The notes beneath the pieces are model-generated. The model was given only the letters and a program-made list of their open reading frames with translations. It was not told the DNA's origin and did no database searches. Shown one piece after another: positions 35,232-43,496 of a DNA stretch of 64,000 nucleotides (position 1 is its first letter; every line of letters begins with the position of its first letter). This stretch comes from Chitinophagaceae bacterium (lineage in GTDB: Bacteria; Bacteroidota; Bacteroidia; Chitinophagales; Chitinophagaceae): contig JAMLGT010000005.1 in assembly GCA_023957755.1 (NCBI GenBank), positions 1 through 64,000 of the forward strand, written 5' to 3'. The translations under genes were made by a program, and so were the position numbers.

Positions 35232-37298
35232 TCAGAATTCCATTAATTCGCGAATCGCAAGTGAAACCTTCTCCGCATTAGGCAACATAGCTTTTTCCAG
35301 CGTTTCATTGAGCGGAACAGCAGGCAAGTCTGCAGCACCCAAAACTTTTACAGGTGCATCCAGCCATTTAAAACACTGAGCCGAAATCCTTCCTGCGAGT
35401 GCTTCTGCAAATGAATTATTTTGCTGCTCCTCTGTCAGCACCAACACTTTTCCGTGCCTTTTCACTGTTTCAAATACCAGGTCTTCATCGAGTGGAAAGA
35501 GCGTACGCAGGTCAATCACTTCCACCCGGCCAACGAATTTTTTAGCCGCGTTCAATGCCCAATAAACTCCCATACCATACGTAATTACACAGCAGGAATC
35601 ACCCTCGTCCACATTCTTTTTTTCGGCTTCTAATGCGCTGCGCCCCTTTCCTAACGGAAGGATGTAATCCGTAGAGGGCTCAATTGTTTTGGCATCCTCA
35701 GTACCCGGCACCTTACTCCAATAAAGCCCTTTATGTTCCAGCATAATTACCGGATTGGGGTCGTAAAATGCGGCCTTCATCAATCCTTTCATATCTGCAG
35801 CATTGGATGGGTATGCAATCTTAATTCCCTTGATTGAAAGCAACAATGACTCTATGGATGCACTATGATACGGGCCACCGCCTGTATAAGCCCCACAGGG
35901 TACCCTGATCACAACCGATACAGGATACTTACCATTTGACAAATAACAGCTCTTTGCTACCTCTGTAGCTAATTGATTGAGGCCAGGATAAATATAATCT
36001 GCAAACTGTACCTCAACTATTGGCCTCACACCCACAGCGCTCATGCCCACCGTGGACCCAATAATATGTGCTTCCTGGATGGCAGTATTATACACGCGAT
36101 GATCTCCAAAGGTCTTACCCAGGGTAGCAGTTTCCCGAAAAACTCCGCCAAGCCTCCTGCCGACATCCTGACCATAGACTACCGCTTCAGGATGCGTTTC
36201 CAATATTTCCCTTATAGCGTATAACGCAGCATCCACCATCATAATCTTTTCTTTATGTGCGGCAGGTGCTCTCTGGCCTCTCTCATCTGTAACCGGTGTG
36301 GCTGCAAAAATGTGTTCCGATACGTTCTCCGGTTCCGGATCAGCCGAATTTAAAGCGTTATTAAAATCTTCTCTAACCTTTATTGCAGCTTGATTATCAA
36401 TATTTTGTAAGTCTTCAATTAGCTTCCCGTCCTGCATAAGAGACGCCTCCAGTTTCGGTATGGGATCATTGGCTGCATGGTTTTTCAGGTCTTCTTCGCT
36501 TCTGTAAAATTCCTTTCTGACCCCACTCGTATGGTGCCCCAGCAAAGGCACAACTGCTCTGACCAGATAAGGCCCTTTGCCTTTTCTTACTTCCCTTACG
36601 ACCTGATCCATCACTGCGTAACTACTTTCAAAATCACTTCCATCGATGCTTATCCTCTCCAATCCTACAAATCCTGCTGCATATTCGAATGCATTCATTC
36701 TCCTGGCTTCTTCCGATGTGACACTAATCCCCCAATTGTTATCCTGTACAAGGAAGATAATGGGTAATCTTTTTAGTACCGCTACCTGAAAAGCTTCACT
36801 CACCTCTCCTTCTGTAACACTCGCATCTCCCAGGGAACAAACTACAATCGGCGTTTCGCCCTGCGGCCCGGTTTTGTACAGTGGCGAACTGATGAATTTC
36901 AGATACTGCAGCCCTTCTGCAATTCCTGTGGCTGGGATTGCCTGCATGCCGGTAGCACTACTTTGATGAATAATATCGGGCTTGTCCTCTCCTCTGTAGC
37001 TCGGATGCGCATAATACTCGCGCCCGCCGCTAAAAATATCCTCTTTTTTGGCCAGCAATTGCAACATCAGCGTATATGGGGAGAATCCCAGTCCAAGGAG
37101 CATACAATCGTCTCGATAATACGGACTTACATAGTCACACGCTTTCAAATGGAAAGCGACTGCCAATTGAATCGCTTCGTGACCGCGCGAAGTGGAATGA
37201 ACATATTTGCAGATATGCCTGTTCTCTTCATACACCGCGTCCATCGCATGAGCAGTACACATTAGCTTATAGGCCTTTAGTTTTAGAGCTATATCCAT
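35232..37298 (-). CDS. Thiamine-dependent 2-oxoacid dehydrogenase E1, alpha and beta subunits fused
   Basis: A 688-residue fusion. The alpha part (to about 320) has STSRGHEAIQLAVAFHL, the thiamine diphosphate motif CSLGDASVTEGEVSEAFQ...FLVQDNNWGIS and LLGHHTSGVRKEFY. The beta part (from about 345) has VVYGQDVGRRLGGVFRET, EAHIIGSTVGMSAVGVRPIV and VLVLTEEQQNNSFAEALAGR. Fused E1 of this type oxidatively decarboxylates branched-chain 2-oxoacids or pyruvate with E2/E3. No E2 or E3 is encoded nearby. I choose ATG 37298 (MDIALKLKAYKL); a further 10 codons are open upstream without an ATG start. Confidence 0.88.
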   Translation of the reverse strand: MDIALKLKAYKLMCTAHAMDAVYEENRHICKYVHSTSRGHEAIQLAVAFHLKACDYVSPYYRDDCMLLGLGFSPYTLMLQLLAKKEDIFSGGREYYAHPSYRGEDKPDIIHQSSATGMQAIPATGIAEGLQYLKFISSPLYKTGPQGETPIVVCSLGDASVTEGEVSEAFQVAVLKRLPIIFLVQDNNWGISVTSEEARRMNAFEYAAGFVGLERISIDGSDFESSYAVMDQVVREVRKGKGPYLVRAVVPLLGHHTSGVRKEFYRSEEDLKNHAANDPIPKLEASLMQDGKLIEDLQNIDNQAAIKVREDFNNALNSADPEPENVSEHIFAATPVTDERGQRAPAAHKEKIMMVDAALYAIREILETHPEAVVYGQDVGRRLGGVFRETATLGKTFGDHRVYNTAIQEAHIIGSTVGMSAVGVRPIVEVQFADYIYPGLNQLATEVAKSCYLSNGKYPVSVVIRVPCGAYTGGGPYHSASIESLLLSIKGIKIAYPSNAADMKGLMKAAFYDPNPVIMLEHKGLYWSKVPGTEDAKTIEPSTDYILPLGKGRSALEAEKKNVDEGDSCCVITYGMGVYWALNAAKKFVGRVEVIDLRTLFPLDEDLVFETVKRHGKVLVLTEEQQNNSFAEALAGRISAQCFKWLDAPVKVLGAADLPAVPLNETLEKAMLPNAEKVSLAIRELMEF

Positions 37299-37435
37299 AA
37301 TATCATTCTGCAAAGTGAGCCACAGCAAAAACAGAGCCTGAATAATACTGCAACAGAGATCAGAGCCTTAGGAACTGCTATGGGTACTTAATAACGAAAA
37401 CAGACCAGGCATCTTGTCTTAGCCGGCGTTATTGC

Positions 37436-38539
37436 TTATCTGAAATAACTCAGATTCGTTGAGGGCTTTAATGCCGAAACCGTTTCGTAAATAAGTCTGA
37501 TTGTATTTTCAATATCGCTTTTGTGCAACATTTCTACTGTCGTGTGCATATACCTGAGCGGGATCGATATCAATGCAGAAGGACAACCATCGTTGGCATA
37601 CGCAAATGAATCGGTATCTGTTCCGGTGCTTCGGCTTACTGCCGCCAGTTGAATCCCTATTCTGTTGGAACGGGCAGTATCCTCTATAAAATCCCGAAGC
37701 TTATTGTGCACTGCAGGGCCATAGGTGATTACCGGGCCTTTGCCACAAACACAATCGCCCTGAACCTGTTTGTTTACCATGGGCGTATTAGAGTCGTGAG
37801 TTACATCAGTAATAATAGCTACATCAGGTTTTATCCTTCTGGCAATCATCTCTGCTCCCCTGAGGCCTATTTCTTCCTGCACAGCATTTACCACATAAAG
37901 TGAATAAGGAAGTTTTTTCTTTGCCTCTTTCAGCAACCTTGCCACCTGAGAGATCATATAACCTCCTATGCGATTGTCGAAGGCACGGGCGATATAGTTA
38001 TCATAAGCCAGTTCTTCAAACCCATCGACATAAGTGACGATAGCCCCTACCCTTACTCCCAACTTTTCTACTTCTTCTGCACTCCTGGCTCCGCAATCCA
38101 AAAACAGGTTTTCAACTTTGGGCAAGAATTCCTTGTCATCTTTCCCCGCACGGGTATGGATAGCCGGCCAGCCAAAGACTGCCTTCACAGGGCCCTTCTT
38201 GCCGTGTATCACTACTCGCTGCGAAGGAGCTATCTGATGATCCACTCCGCCATTTCTCTTCAGATAGATAAATCCGTCCTTGCTAATATAGTTGACAAAC
38301 CAGCTTATTTCATCAGCATGTGCCTCAATCACTACTTTAAACTTCTGGCCCGGGTTGATGACTCCTACAGCAGTTCCATAGGGATCGGTAAATGTTTCAT
38401 CTACATAATCCCTGATATAATCAAGCCAAAGTTGCTGCCCTTTATACTCTGACCCCACGGGCGAGAAGTTATTTATATATTTTTTTAAGAACTCGAGCGA
38501 TTCTCTGGTTAACGAAAAACTACTTTTACTCCTGACCAT
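37436..38539 (-). CDS. M42 family metallopeptidase (glutamyl aminopeptidase/endoglucanase M type)
   Basis: A 367-residue dinuclear metal aminopeptidase. The metal-site motifs are VIEAHADEISWFV, RAFDNRIGGYM, VQEEIGLRGAEM (catalytic and ligand Glu), IITDVTHDSN and PLRYMHTTVEMLHKSDIE. The family forms large cytoplasmic shells that finish peptide breakdown after the proteasome or Lon. Length is normal, and there is no signal peptide. It is separated by 137 bases from the E1 gene on the same strand. Confidence 0.93.
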   Translation of the reverse strand: MVRSKSSFSLTRESLEFLKKYINNFSPVGSEYKGQQLWLDYIRDYVDETFTDPYGTAVGVINPGQKFKVVIEAHADEISWFVNYISKDGFIYLKRNGGVDHQIAPSQRVVIHGKKGPVKAVFGWPAIHTRAGKDDKEFLPKVENLFLDCGARSAEEVEKLGVRVGAIVTYVDGFEELAYDNYIARAFDNRIGGYMISQVARLLKEAKKKLPYSLYVVNAVQEEIGLRGAEMIARRIKPDVAIITDVTHDSNTPMVNKQVQGDCVCGKGPVITYGPAVHNKLRDFIEDTARSNRIGIQLAAVSRSTGTDTDSFAYANDGCPSALISIPLRYMHTTVEMLHKSDIENTIRLIYETVSALKPSTNLSYFR

Positions 38540-38603
38540 ATAATTCTTTTTGTGCTATGATTTTATTTGATAAATACCTGAGGTAACAAACTGCTGTAAT
38601 CTG

Positions 38604-39041
38604 TTATTCGTAAATTACTATAGGGGGTGATACGGCAGTGTCACTTGTATTTCCCGCTTTGTCTCTCAATACAAACCTGAATATAGCGGTATCATTACGA
38701 AAACACCTGGGGCCTTTCACGTCGGCATATTCTGTAACATTGTACCCAAAGGTGACCGTCAATTCACCTTTCTGATTCGCTGTAGAAGGAAAAGCAGGTA
38801 ATGGATACCATTGTTCAAACTGTGAGTCGGCACACTGTGGTACCAGCTTTTCTACATAGATTGAATCCTGAAGATCTCCTTCCTTATCTGTAAAAGTAAA
38901 TGAAAAGCGAAGTAACTCCTGCCGATGCAGGTCTTTTGTATTCACACTATGAAGTTTTAACCCCGGTGTGGATTCAAACTTTTCCTTGCCACAACCAGCC
39001 AGAACCAAAACTCCGAACAGAATAATTAGTTTGTTCCTCAT
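38604..39041 (-). CDS. Hypothetical lipoprotein
   Basis: A 145-residue protein with a clear lipobox (FGVLVLAGCGKEKF, Cys17). The mature part reads as beta strands with FTFTDKEGDLQDSIYVEKL and ends FRFVLRDKAGNTSD, resembling an immunoglobulin-like domain of Bacteroidota surface lipoproteins. No enzyme motif. Its promoter box overlaps the region in front of the divergent LuxE-like gene. Confidence 0.7.
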   Translation of the reverse strand: MRNKLIILFGVLVLAGCGKEKFESTPGLKLHSVNTKDLHRQELLRFSFTFTDKEGDLQDSIYVEKLVPQCADSQFEQWYPLPAFPSTANQKGELTVTFGYNVTEYADVKGPRCFRNDTAIFRFVLRDKAGNTSDTAVSPPIVIYE

Positions 39042-39058
39042 CTTTGTAGTTTAAAAGT

Positions 39059-39066
39059 CAAATTTA
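39059..39066 (-). promoter_or_regulatory. -7 box TAAATTTG for the lipoprotein gene
   Basis: On the minus strand TAAATTTG matches TAnnTTTG and ends 17 bases before the lipoprotein ATG at 39041. It lies within the short gap shared with the divergent LuxE-like gene. Confidence 0.5.
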
Positions 39067-39078
39067 AAACTTTACCCG

Positions 39079-40092
39079 CTGAAAAGTTATTCTGAGATAT
39101 CACCATCCGAACAAAATCTGTTCCATGCATCCTACTATGATTTTGAAGAAAGGGCACTGGATATCTTTCATTTTCAGTATCAGCAAAATAAGGTTTATAA
39201 AGAATACGTCGACAGCCTCCACAGAATTCCTGATGAAATTAACAGTCTGGAAACAATTCCTTTTCTCCCTATCTCTTTTTTTAAGTCACATGAAGTGACA
39301 TCCACCACATTTGAACCTGAAGCAATATTTGAAAGCAGTGGCACCACCGGCCAGCAAGCCAGCAGACATCTGGTGCGCAAATGGAAGCTTTATGAAAAAA
39401 GTTTTATGGATTGCTTCACCTCCTTTTACGGAGAGCCTCATGAGTACTGCATAATAGGTTTGCTTCCCGGGTATCTGGAAAGGCAAAACTCCTCACTGGT
39501 AGCGATGACTGATACACTTATAAGAGCCAGCCATAATCGCTTCAGTGGTTTTTATCTGGATGATTATAAAAAAGTGTACCAGCTCATTGCGCACAATGAA
39601 TTCATGGGTACAAAAACTTTATTATTAGGTGTTACGTTTGCCCTTCTGGATTTTGCCGCGCAATTCAGGCTACACCTGAAAAAAACCACCATCATGGAAA
39701 CCGGTGGCATGAAAGGGCGCAGGAAAGAAATGATTAGGGAAGAAGTCCACCAAATACTGAAAGACAGCTTTGGAGTGGAGGCTATTCATTCCGAATATGG
39801 AATGACTGAACTACTCTCCCAGGCCTATTCCAGCAAGAATGGCATATTTAAAACTCCCTATTGGATGAAGATCTGTATCCGCGACCCATACGATCCTTTG
39901 CGTACGATTACTGCCCCCGCAGGGTACAACTCTGTATCAGGCCTAATTAATGTGATCGACCTCGCAAATAAATATTCATGCAGTTTTATCGCGACAGAAG
40001 ACATAGGAAAGCTTTATCACAATGGCACCTTTGAAGTGCTGGGAAGGAGTGATACAAGCCTTGTCAGGGGGTGTAATCTTCTTGTAGTGTAA
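39079..40092 (+). CDS. LuxE-like acyl-protein synthetase/acyltransferase, unusual start
   Basis: The frame is open from 39055 and codes for SYSEISPSEQNLFHASYYDF, FHFQYQQNKVYKEYVDSL, ETIPFLPISFFKSHEV, the adenylate motif FESSGTTGQQASRH, METGGMKGRRKEMIREEVHQ and EYGMTELLSQAY. It is therefore a full LuxE-type enzyme (AMP-forming, ANL-like). Yet no ATG, GTG or TTG is in frame before GTG 39295, which would remove 72 well-formed residues. CTG at 39079 (337 residues) is my best guess. The lux reductase and transferase partners are absent, so it probably activates another acid, for example in cell-surface or lipid synthesis. Confidence 0.75.
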   Translation: MKSYSEISPSEQNLFHASYYDFEERALDIFHFQYQQNKVYKEYVDSLHRIPDEINSLETIPFLPISFFKSHEVTSTTFEPEAIFESSGTTGQQASRHLVRKWKLYEKSFMDCFTSFYGEPHEYCIIGLLPGYLERQNSSLVAMTDTLIRASHNRFSGFYLDDYKKVYQLIAHNEFMGTKTLLLGVTFALLDFAAQFRLHLKKTTIMETGGMKGRRKEMIREEVHQILKDSFGVEAIHSEYGMTELLSQAYSSKNGIFKTPYWMKICIRDPYDPLRTITAPAGYNSVSGLINVIDLANKYSCSFIATEDIGKLYHNGTFEVLGRSDTSLVRGCNLLVV

Positions 40093-40107
40093 TTACCATT
40101 CAATGGG

Positions 40108-40115
40108 TAATTTTG
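40108..40115 (+). promoter_or_regulatory. -7 box TAATTTTG, four bases before msrA
   Basis: TAATTTTG fits TAnnTTTG, with a TTG at 40083-40085 about 22 bases upstream. It ends only four bases before the msrA ATG, so the transcript would have almost no leader. Confidence 0.5.
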
Positions 40116-40119
40116 CATT

Positions 40120-40776
40120 ATGAAAAATACAGCCATCCTATGGGTACTTCTTTCATTTGCCTTAGGGTCATGTGGACAGGCGCCTGCAGGGTTTAGCGCC
40201 ATTCCTTCTGCAAAGAAAATTAATAAGTTGAAGCTAAGTCAGGCCACATTTGCTGCAGGTTGCTTTTGGTGCGAAGAAGCAATCTTTGAAAGTGTGAAAG
40301 GAGTTTATGAAGCCGTATCCGGATATGCCGGAGGCACCAAACCCAATCCAACTTATTATGACTTAGGTTCAGGGCCTACCTGTCATGCAGAAATGGTAAA
40401 TATCTATTACGATTCAACAGTGGTGGACTACCCCACCCTGCTTAAGATCTACTTTGCATCCCAGGACCCGACACAGGTAAATGGCCAGGGGCCTGATATG
40501 GGTTACCAGTACAGATCGGTGGTTTTTTTCAGAAATGAAAAAGAAAAAAGGATGACAGAGGATTATATCAGGGAATTAAATCAATCAGGAAAGTATAAAC
40601 GTCCACTTTCTGTACAACTGACAGCATTTACAAAGTTCTGGGAGGCGGAGCCGGGACATCAGGACTTTGTGAAGCGAAATCCCGAAAACCCTTATGTGCT
40701 GCATGAATCTATTCCACGAATACAGCGCTTTCAGAAACAATTTCCTCAATTGATAAAACCGGAAGAAAAATATTGA
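40120..40776 (+). CDS. msrA: Peptide-methionine (S)-S-oxide reductase, lipoprotein form
   Basis: A 218-residue enzyme that repairs oxidised methionine. The active-site motif AAGCFWCEEAIF has catalytic Cys48, followed by GVYEAVSGYAGG, HAEMVNIYYD and QDPTQVNGQGPDMGYQYRS. The N-terminus (LLSFALGSCGQAP, Cys18) is a lipoprotein signal, so this copy is exported and repairs periplasmic or surface proteins. A methionine-R reductase (MsrB) partner is not seen nearby. Confidence 0.95.
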   Translation: MKNTAILWVLLSFALGSCGQAPAGFSAIPSAKKINKLKLSQATFAAGCFWCEEAIFESVKGVYEAVSGYAGGTKPNPTYYDLGSGPTCHAEMVNIYYDSTVVDYPTLLKIYFASQDPTQVNGQGPDMGYQYRSVVFFRNEKEKRMTEDYIRELNQSGKYKRPLSVQLTAFTKFWEAEPGHQDFVKRNPENPYVLHESIPRIQRFQKQFPQLIKPEEKY

Positions 40777-40799
40777 ACCTGAATCCTTTCATATTTTGT

Positions 40800-40807
40800 T
40801 ATTTTTG
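40800..40807 (+). promoter_or_regulatory. -7 box TATTTTTG
   Basis: TATTTTTG matches TAnnTTTG and ends 17 bases before the ATG of the DUF6580-like gene. Confidence 0.5.
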
Positions 40808-40824
40808 CAAAAACAAAGGACATT

Positions 40825-41406
40825 ATGAAAATATCAAAGCAGCTTGTCGTAAGTTTTCTGATGCTAATTGGCATTGCATCTCTTTACAGGGTTATGCCGG
40901 GTAGGCCTTATGGTTTTGCACCACAAATAGCAATTGCAATTTTTGGAGGAGCGATTATTAAGGAAAAGAAATTTGCATTTTTGCTCCCGCTCCTTGCAAT
41001 GTTTGTTTCTGATGCTCTTTACCAGTTACTCTATATCAATGGAGCTTCAGTGATACCAGGTTTCTATAAAGGGCAGTTCATCAATTATCTATTATTTGGA
41101 GGATTGACTGTGTTTGGATTTATGATTAAGGGATTTAATCTGAAGAAGATTGCATTGTCTTCTGTAGCAGCGCCGACAGCCTACTTTCTGGTATCCAATT
41201 CTCTGGTGTGGCTAAGCAGTTCTCCTTTAGCCGGACTGGGAAGGCCCAAAACATTTGACGGTTGGCTGATGTGCCTGGGTGATGGCGTACCATTCTATCT
41301 ATGGTCACTTGCTGCCACTGCTATTTTTTCTGCTGTGCTGTTTGGAACTTATTATTTCTTTTACGAAAAGAATATTTCTGTGGTGAAAGCGCCGGCTTCC
41401 AATTAA
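40825..41406 (+). CDS. DUF6580-like integral membrane protein
   Basis: A 193-residue protein with about five to six membrane helices and the family-like stretches YRVMPGRPYGFAPQIAIAIF, FLLPLLAMFVSDALYQLLY and KTFDGWLMCLGDGVPFYLWS. It resembles the DUF6580 proteins of Bacteroidota, which look like the substrate-binding S component of ECF-type vitamin transporters. The transported compound is unknown, and no ATPase or T component lies nearby. Confidence 0.7.
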   Translation: MKISKQLVVSFLMLIGIASLYRVMPGRPYGFAPQIAIAIFGGAIIKEKKFAFLLPLLAMFVSDALYQLLYINGASVIPGFYKGQFINYLLFGGLTVFGFMIKGFNLKKIALSSVAAPTAYFLVSNSLVWLSSSPLAGLGRPKTFDGWLMCLGDGVPFYLWSLAATAIFSAVLFGTYYFFYEKNISVVKAPASN

Positions 41407-41451
41407 TAATTTATTCCTGAACATTACCATTCAGAACATCAATACTCAAAG

Positions 41452-41478
41452 GCAGGTTCAGGCGGACCTGCTTTTTTT
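41452..41478 (+). terminator. Terminator-like hairpin
   Basis: GCAGGT (41452-41457) pairs with ACCTGC (41466-41471) and is followed by seven T. It lies between the convergent DUF6580-like and SGNH hydrolase genes. Confidence 0.7.
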
Positions 41479-41501
41479 GTGCAACTATCAGTGTGAAAAT
41501 A

Positions 41502-42731
41502 TTACCTCTTCATAACTCTTGCAGAGTAGGTCTCTTCCCTGTTATAAAGCGAAATGATATACATCGCAGGGGTTAATGATGAAATATCCATCTCAAAATA
41601 ATTAGTGCCGGAGGGTATTTCGCCTTTTAAGATCGTCTTACCATTGAAGTCAGTGAGTTTCCAATCCGCCTTTTCAGGAAGGACGGGTAATTTATTCATC
41701 ACTAATTTATGTCCTCGTATAGACACTTCCGTTTCAGTGAAAGAATTACTATTCCGAATGCGTACCATAACGACTTTGGAAACTGTTTCTACACCATTCT
41801 TTTCAATACCTCTAATGCGATAGAAATACTTCCCTTCAGAAAGTTCCCGATCGAGGTAAGACAGTGTCCGGTTTCCATTAGCTTCCAACTGACCTATCAC
41901 CACATAATTTGTACCGTCATTACTTCTTTCCACTTTGAAATGATCGAGCGTGTGTTGTGGATTTTCAAATGTCCATCCCAACATCACGTCGTGGTTCCTT
42001 ACTTGTGCGTTTATCCCTGAAAAGTAAACTGGTACCGGTGCCAGCACAATATTCTTTTGAATCACCTTATTTTTTAGTACAGTATGCCCGGCAGGATTCA
42101 GATGAATACCATCTCCCAGCGAATATTCCGGCCTTATTTTTAAATCGTTGTCAAGATCAACCAACTCATAAAAAAAATCAATTGAATAATCTTTAAACCT
42201 TCTGATGGTAGAGTCAGCTATCACTTTAAGTTGAGTTCTTGCAGGCAGGCTAAAGGAGGTACGTGGCTGCGTGGTAGTTATATAACATTGAACCCCCTGG
42301 TCAAGTGCATAATCCCGAATTGTCTGGAGGCAAAACATTATTTCCGCAACAGAATACACGTCATATTTGTTACTTGGAAAGTTTACCAGTATCACTGTCG
42401 GTTTGGGACTTTTACTTAACGCTTTTGTAATGTTATGTTCCACATCAGGAGATGGCCTTCCTGAAGGTGGCACATATCTGTTGGGCATTGCCTTATAGCA
42501 ATCGTAACCACTTACAGCCAGATTATATATAGTGTCAATTACTCCTTCACCTATATAATACTTACTTAACTTGGGCACATAAGCACTATCATAAGGATAC
42601 AAACCATTGAAGACGCCCGCTGAAGTAGAACTACCGAGGACGGCTATACGTTTAAATTGTCCATTTGTGAGGAGGGGATAACAGCACCAGAGAAAAAGTG
42701 TAAAAAGCAAGTATAATTTGAAACTTTTCAC
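41502..42731 (-). CDS. Secreted SGNH/GDSL-like hydrolase with C-terminal sorting-type tail
   Basis: A 409-residue exported protein: signal peptide (LYLLFTLFLWCCYPLLTNG), an SGNH domain to about residue 225 with IAVLGSSTSAGVFNG (block I, GSS instead of GDS), NLAVSGYDCY (block II), ILVNFPSNKYD (block III) and GDGIHLNPAGHTVL (block V Asp/His). A fibronectin-like domain follows (HFKVERSNDGTNYVVIGQLE). The last 80 residues resemble a Por/type IX secretion tail (AMYIISLYNREETYSARVMK). It probably de-esterifies a surface polysaccharide. It is divergent from the next operon. Confidence 0.82.
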   Translation of the reverse strand: MKSFKLYLLFTLFLWCCYPLLTNGQFKRIAVLGSSTSAGVFNGLYPYDSAYVPKLSKYYIGEGVIDTIYNLAVSGYDCYKAMPNRYVPPSGRPSPDVEHNITKALSKSPKPTVILVNFPSNKYDVYSVAEIMFCLQTIRDYALDQGVQCYITTTQPRTSFSLPARTQLKVIADSTIRRFKDYSIDFFYELVDLDNDLKIRPEYSLGDGIHLNPAGHTVLKNKVIQKNIVLAPVPVYFSGINAQVRNHDVMLGWTFENPQHTLDHFKVERSNDGTNYVVIGQLEANGNRTLSYLDRELSEGKYFYRIRGIEKNGVETVSKVVMVRIRNSNSFTETEVSIRGHKLVMNKLPVLPEKADWKLTDFNGKTILKGEIPSGTNYFEMDISSLTPAMYIISLYNREETYSARVMKR

Positions 42732-42839
42732 ATCTTATAATATTTTCCGCCCATTAAGATATTAAATATTTAGGTAAGTTGACATATTTATTTTCCACAA
42801 TTTGTGCTTATTTTGCCGATCCCACTCAGCGGATACCTT

Positions 42840-43496
42840 ATGACAAAGCAACTGCAGAACAGTGAAATCGTTGATTTTCTGTGCAATACCGAATTTAAAG
42901 CTGGTCTTTTCGATACCTTAAAGATCCGCTACCGAACCTATATATGCCCGTTTATAGAGCTGATTTCGCTGGTAAAACCGGGAGATAAAGTGGCGGATGT
43001 AGGCTGTGGCAGTGGACAATTTCTACTCCTTGTGAGCAGGTTTGCCGATAATCCTGAAAGCCTTTATGGCATAGAAATCACCCAACGGCTTATCGACAAT
43101 GCAAGAGAACTGTTTTCTCAGTACGCTTCAATAAACTATCACTTCGAAACGTTTGATGGTAGCAATTTTCCGGAAGAACTGAGCAAGGTGGATATTATCT
43201 TCCTGATAGATGTCCTGCATCATGTGCCCCGAAAACATCAGGAATCTTTTCTGAAGAATCTGATCAATATCATGAAACCAGGCGCACGACTTGTGCTAAA
43301 GGATATAAATGGGGGCAGTCCTCTGGTATTCTTTAATAAGATGCATGATATGATATTTGCAGGGGAAATTGGCAATGAGTTAAAAATGGAAAAGGCGAAG
43401 GAGCTACTAATCAACAACGGATTAAGAATTATTGAACAGAATAAAAGACGAATGTATGTCTATCCCCACTACACTTTTGTGGCCCAAAAAGACTAG
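42840..43496 (+). CDS. Class I SAM-dependent methyltransferase
   Basis: A 218-residue methyltransferase from ATG 42840; 12 codons upstream are open but lack a good start. Motif I is VADVGCGSGQFLLLVSRF (51-68), followed by YGIEITQRLIDNA, VDIIFLIDVLHHVPRKHQES (motif IV and post-IV) and NIMKPGARLVLKDING. It is the first gene of a four-gene run with overlaps: its end overlaps the membrane protein start by 41 bases. It may methylate a lipid or glycan intermediate of that pathway. Confidence 0.85.
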   Translation: MTKQLQNSEIVDFLCNTEFKAGLFDTLKIRYRTYICPFIELISLVKPGDKVADVGCGSGQFLLLVSRFADNPESLYGIEITQRLIDNARELFSQYASINYHFETFDGSNFPEELSKVDIIFLIDVLHHVPRKHQESFLKNLINIMKPGARLVLKDINGGSPLVFFNKMHDMIFAGEIGNELKMEKAKELLINNGLRIIEQNKRRMYVYPHYTFVAQKD

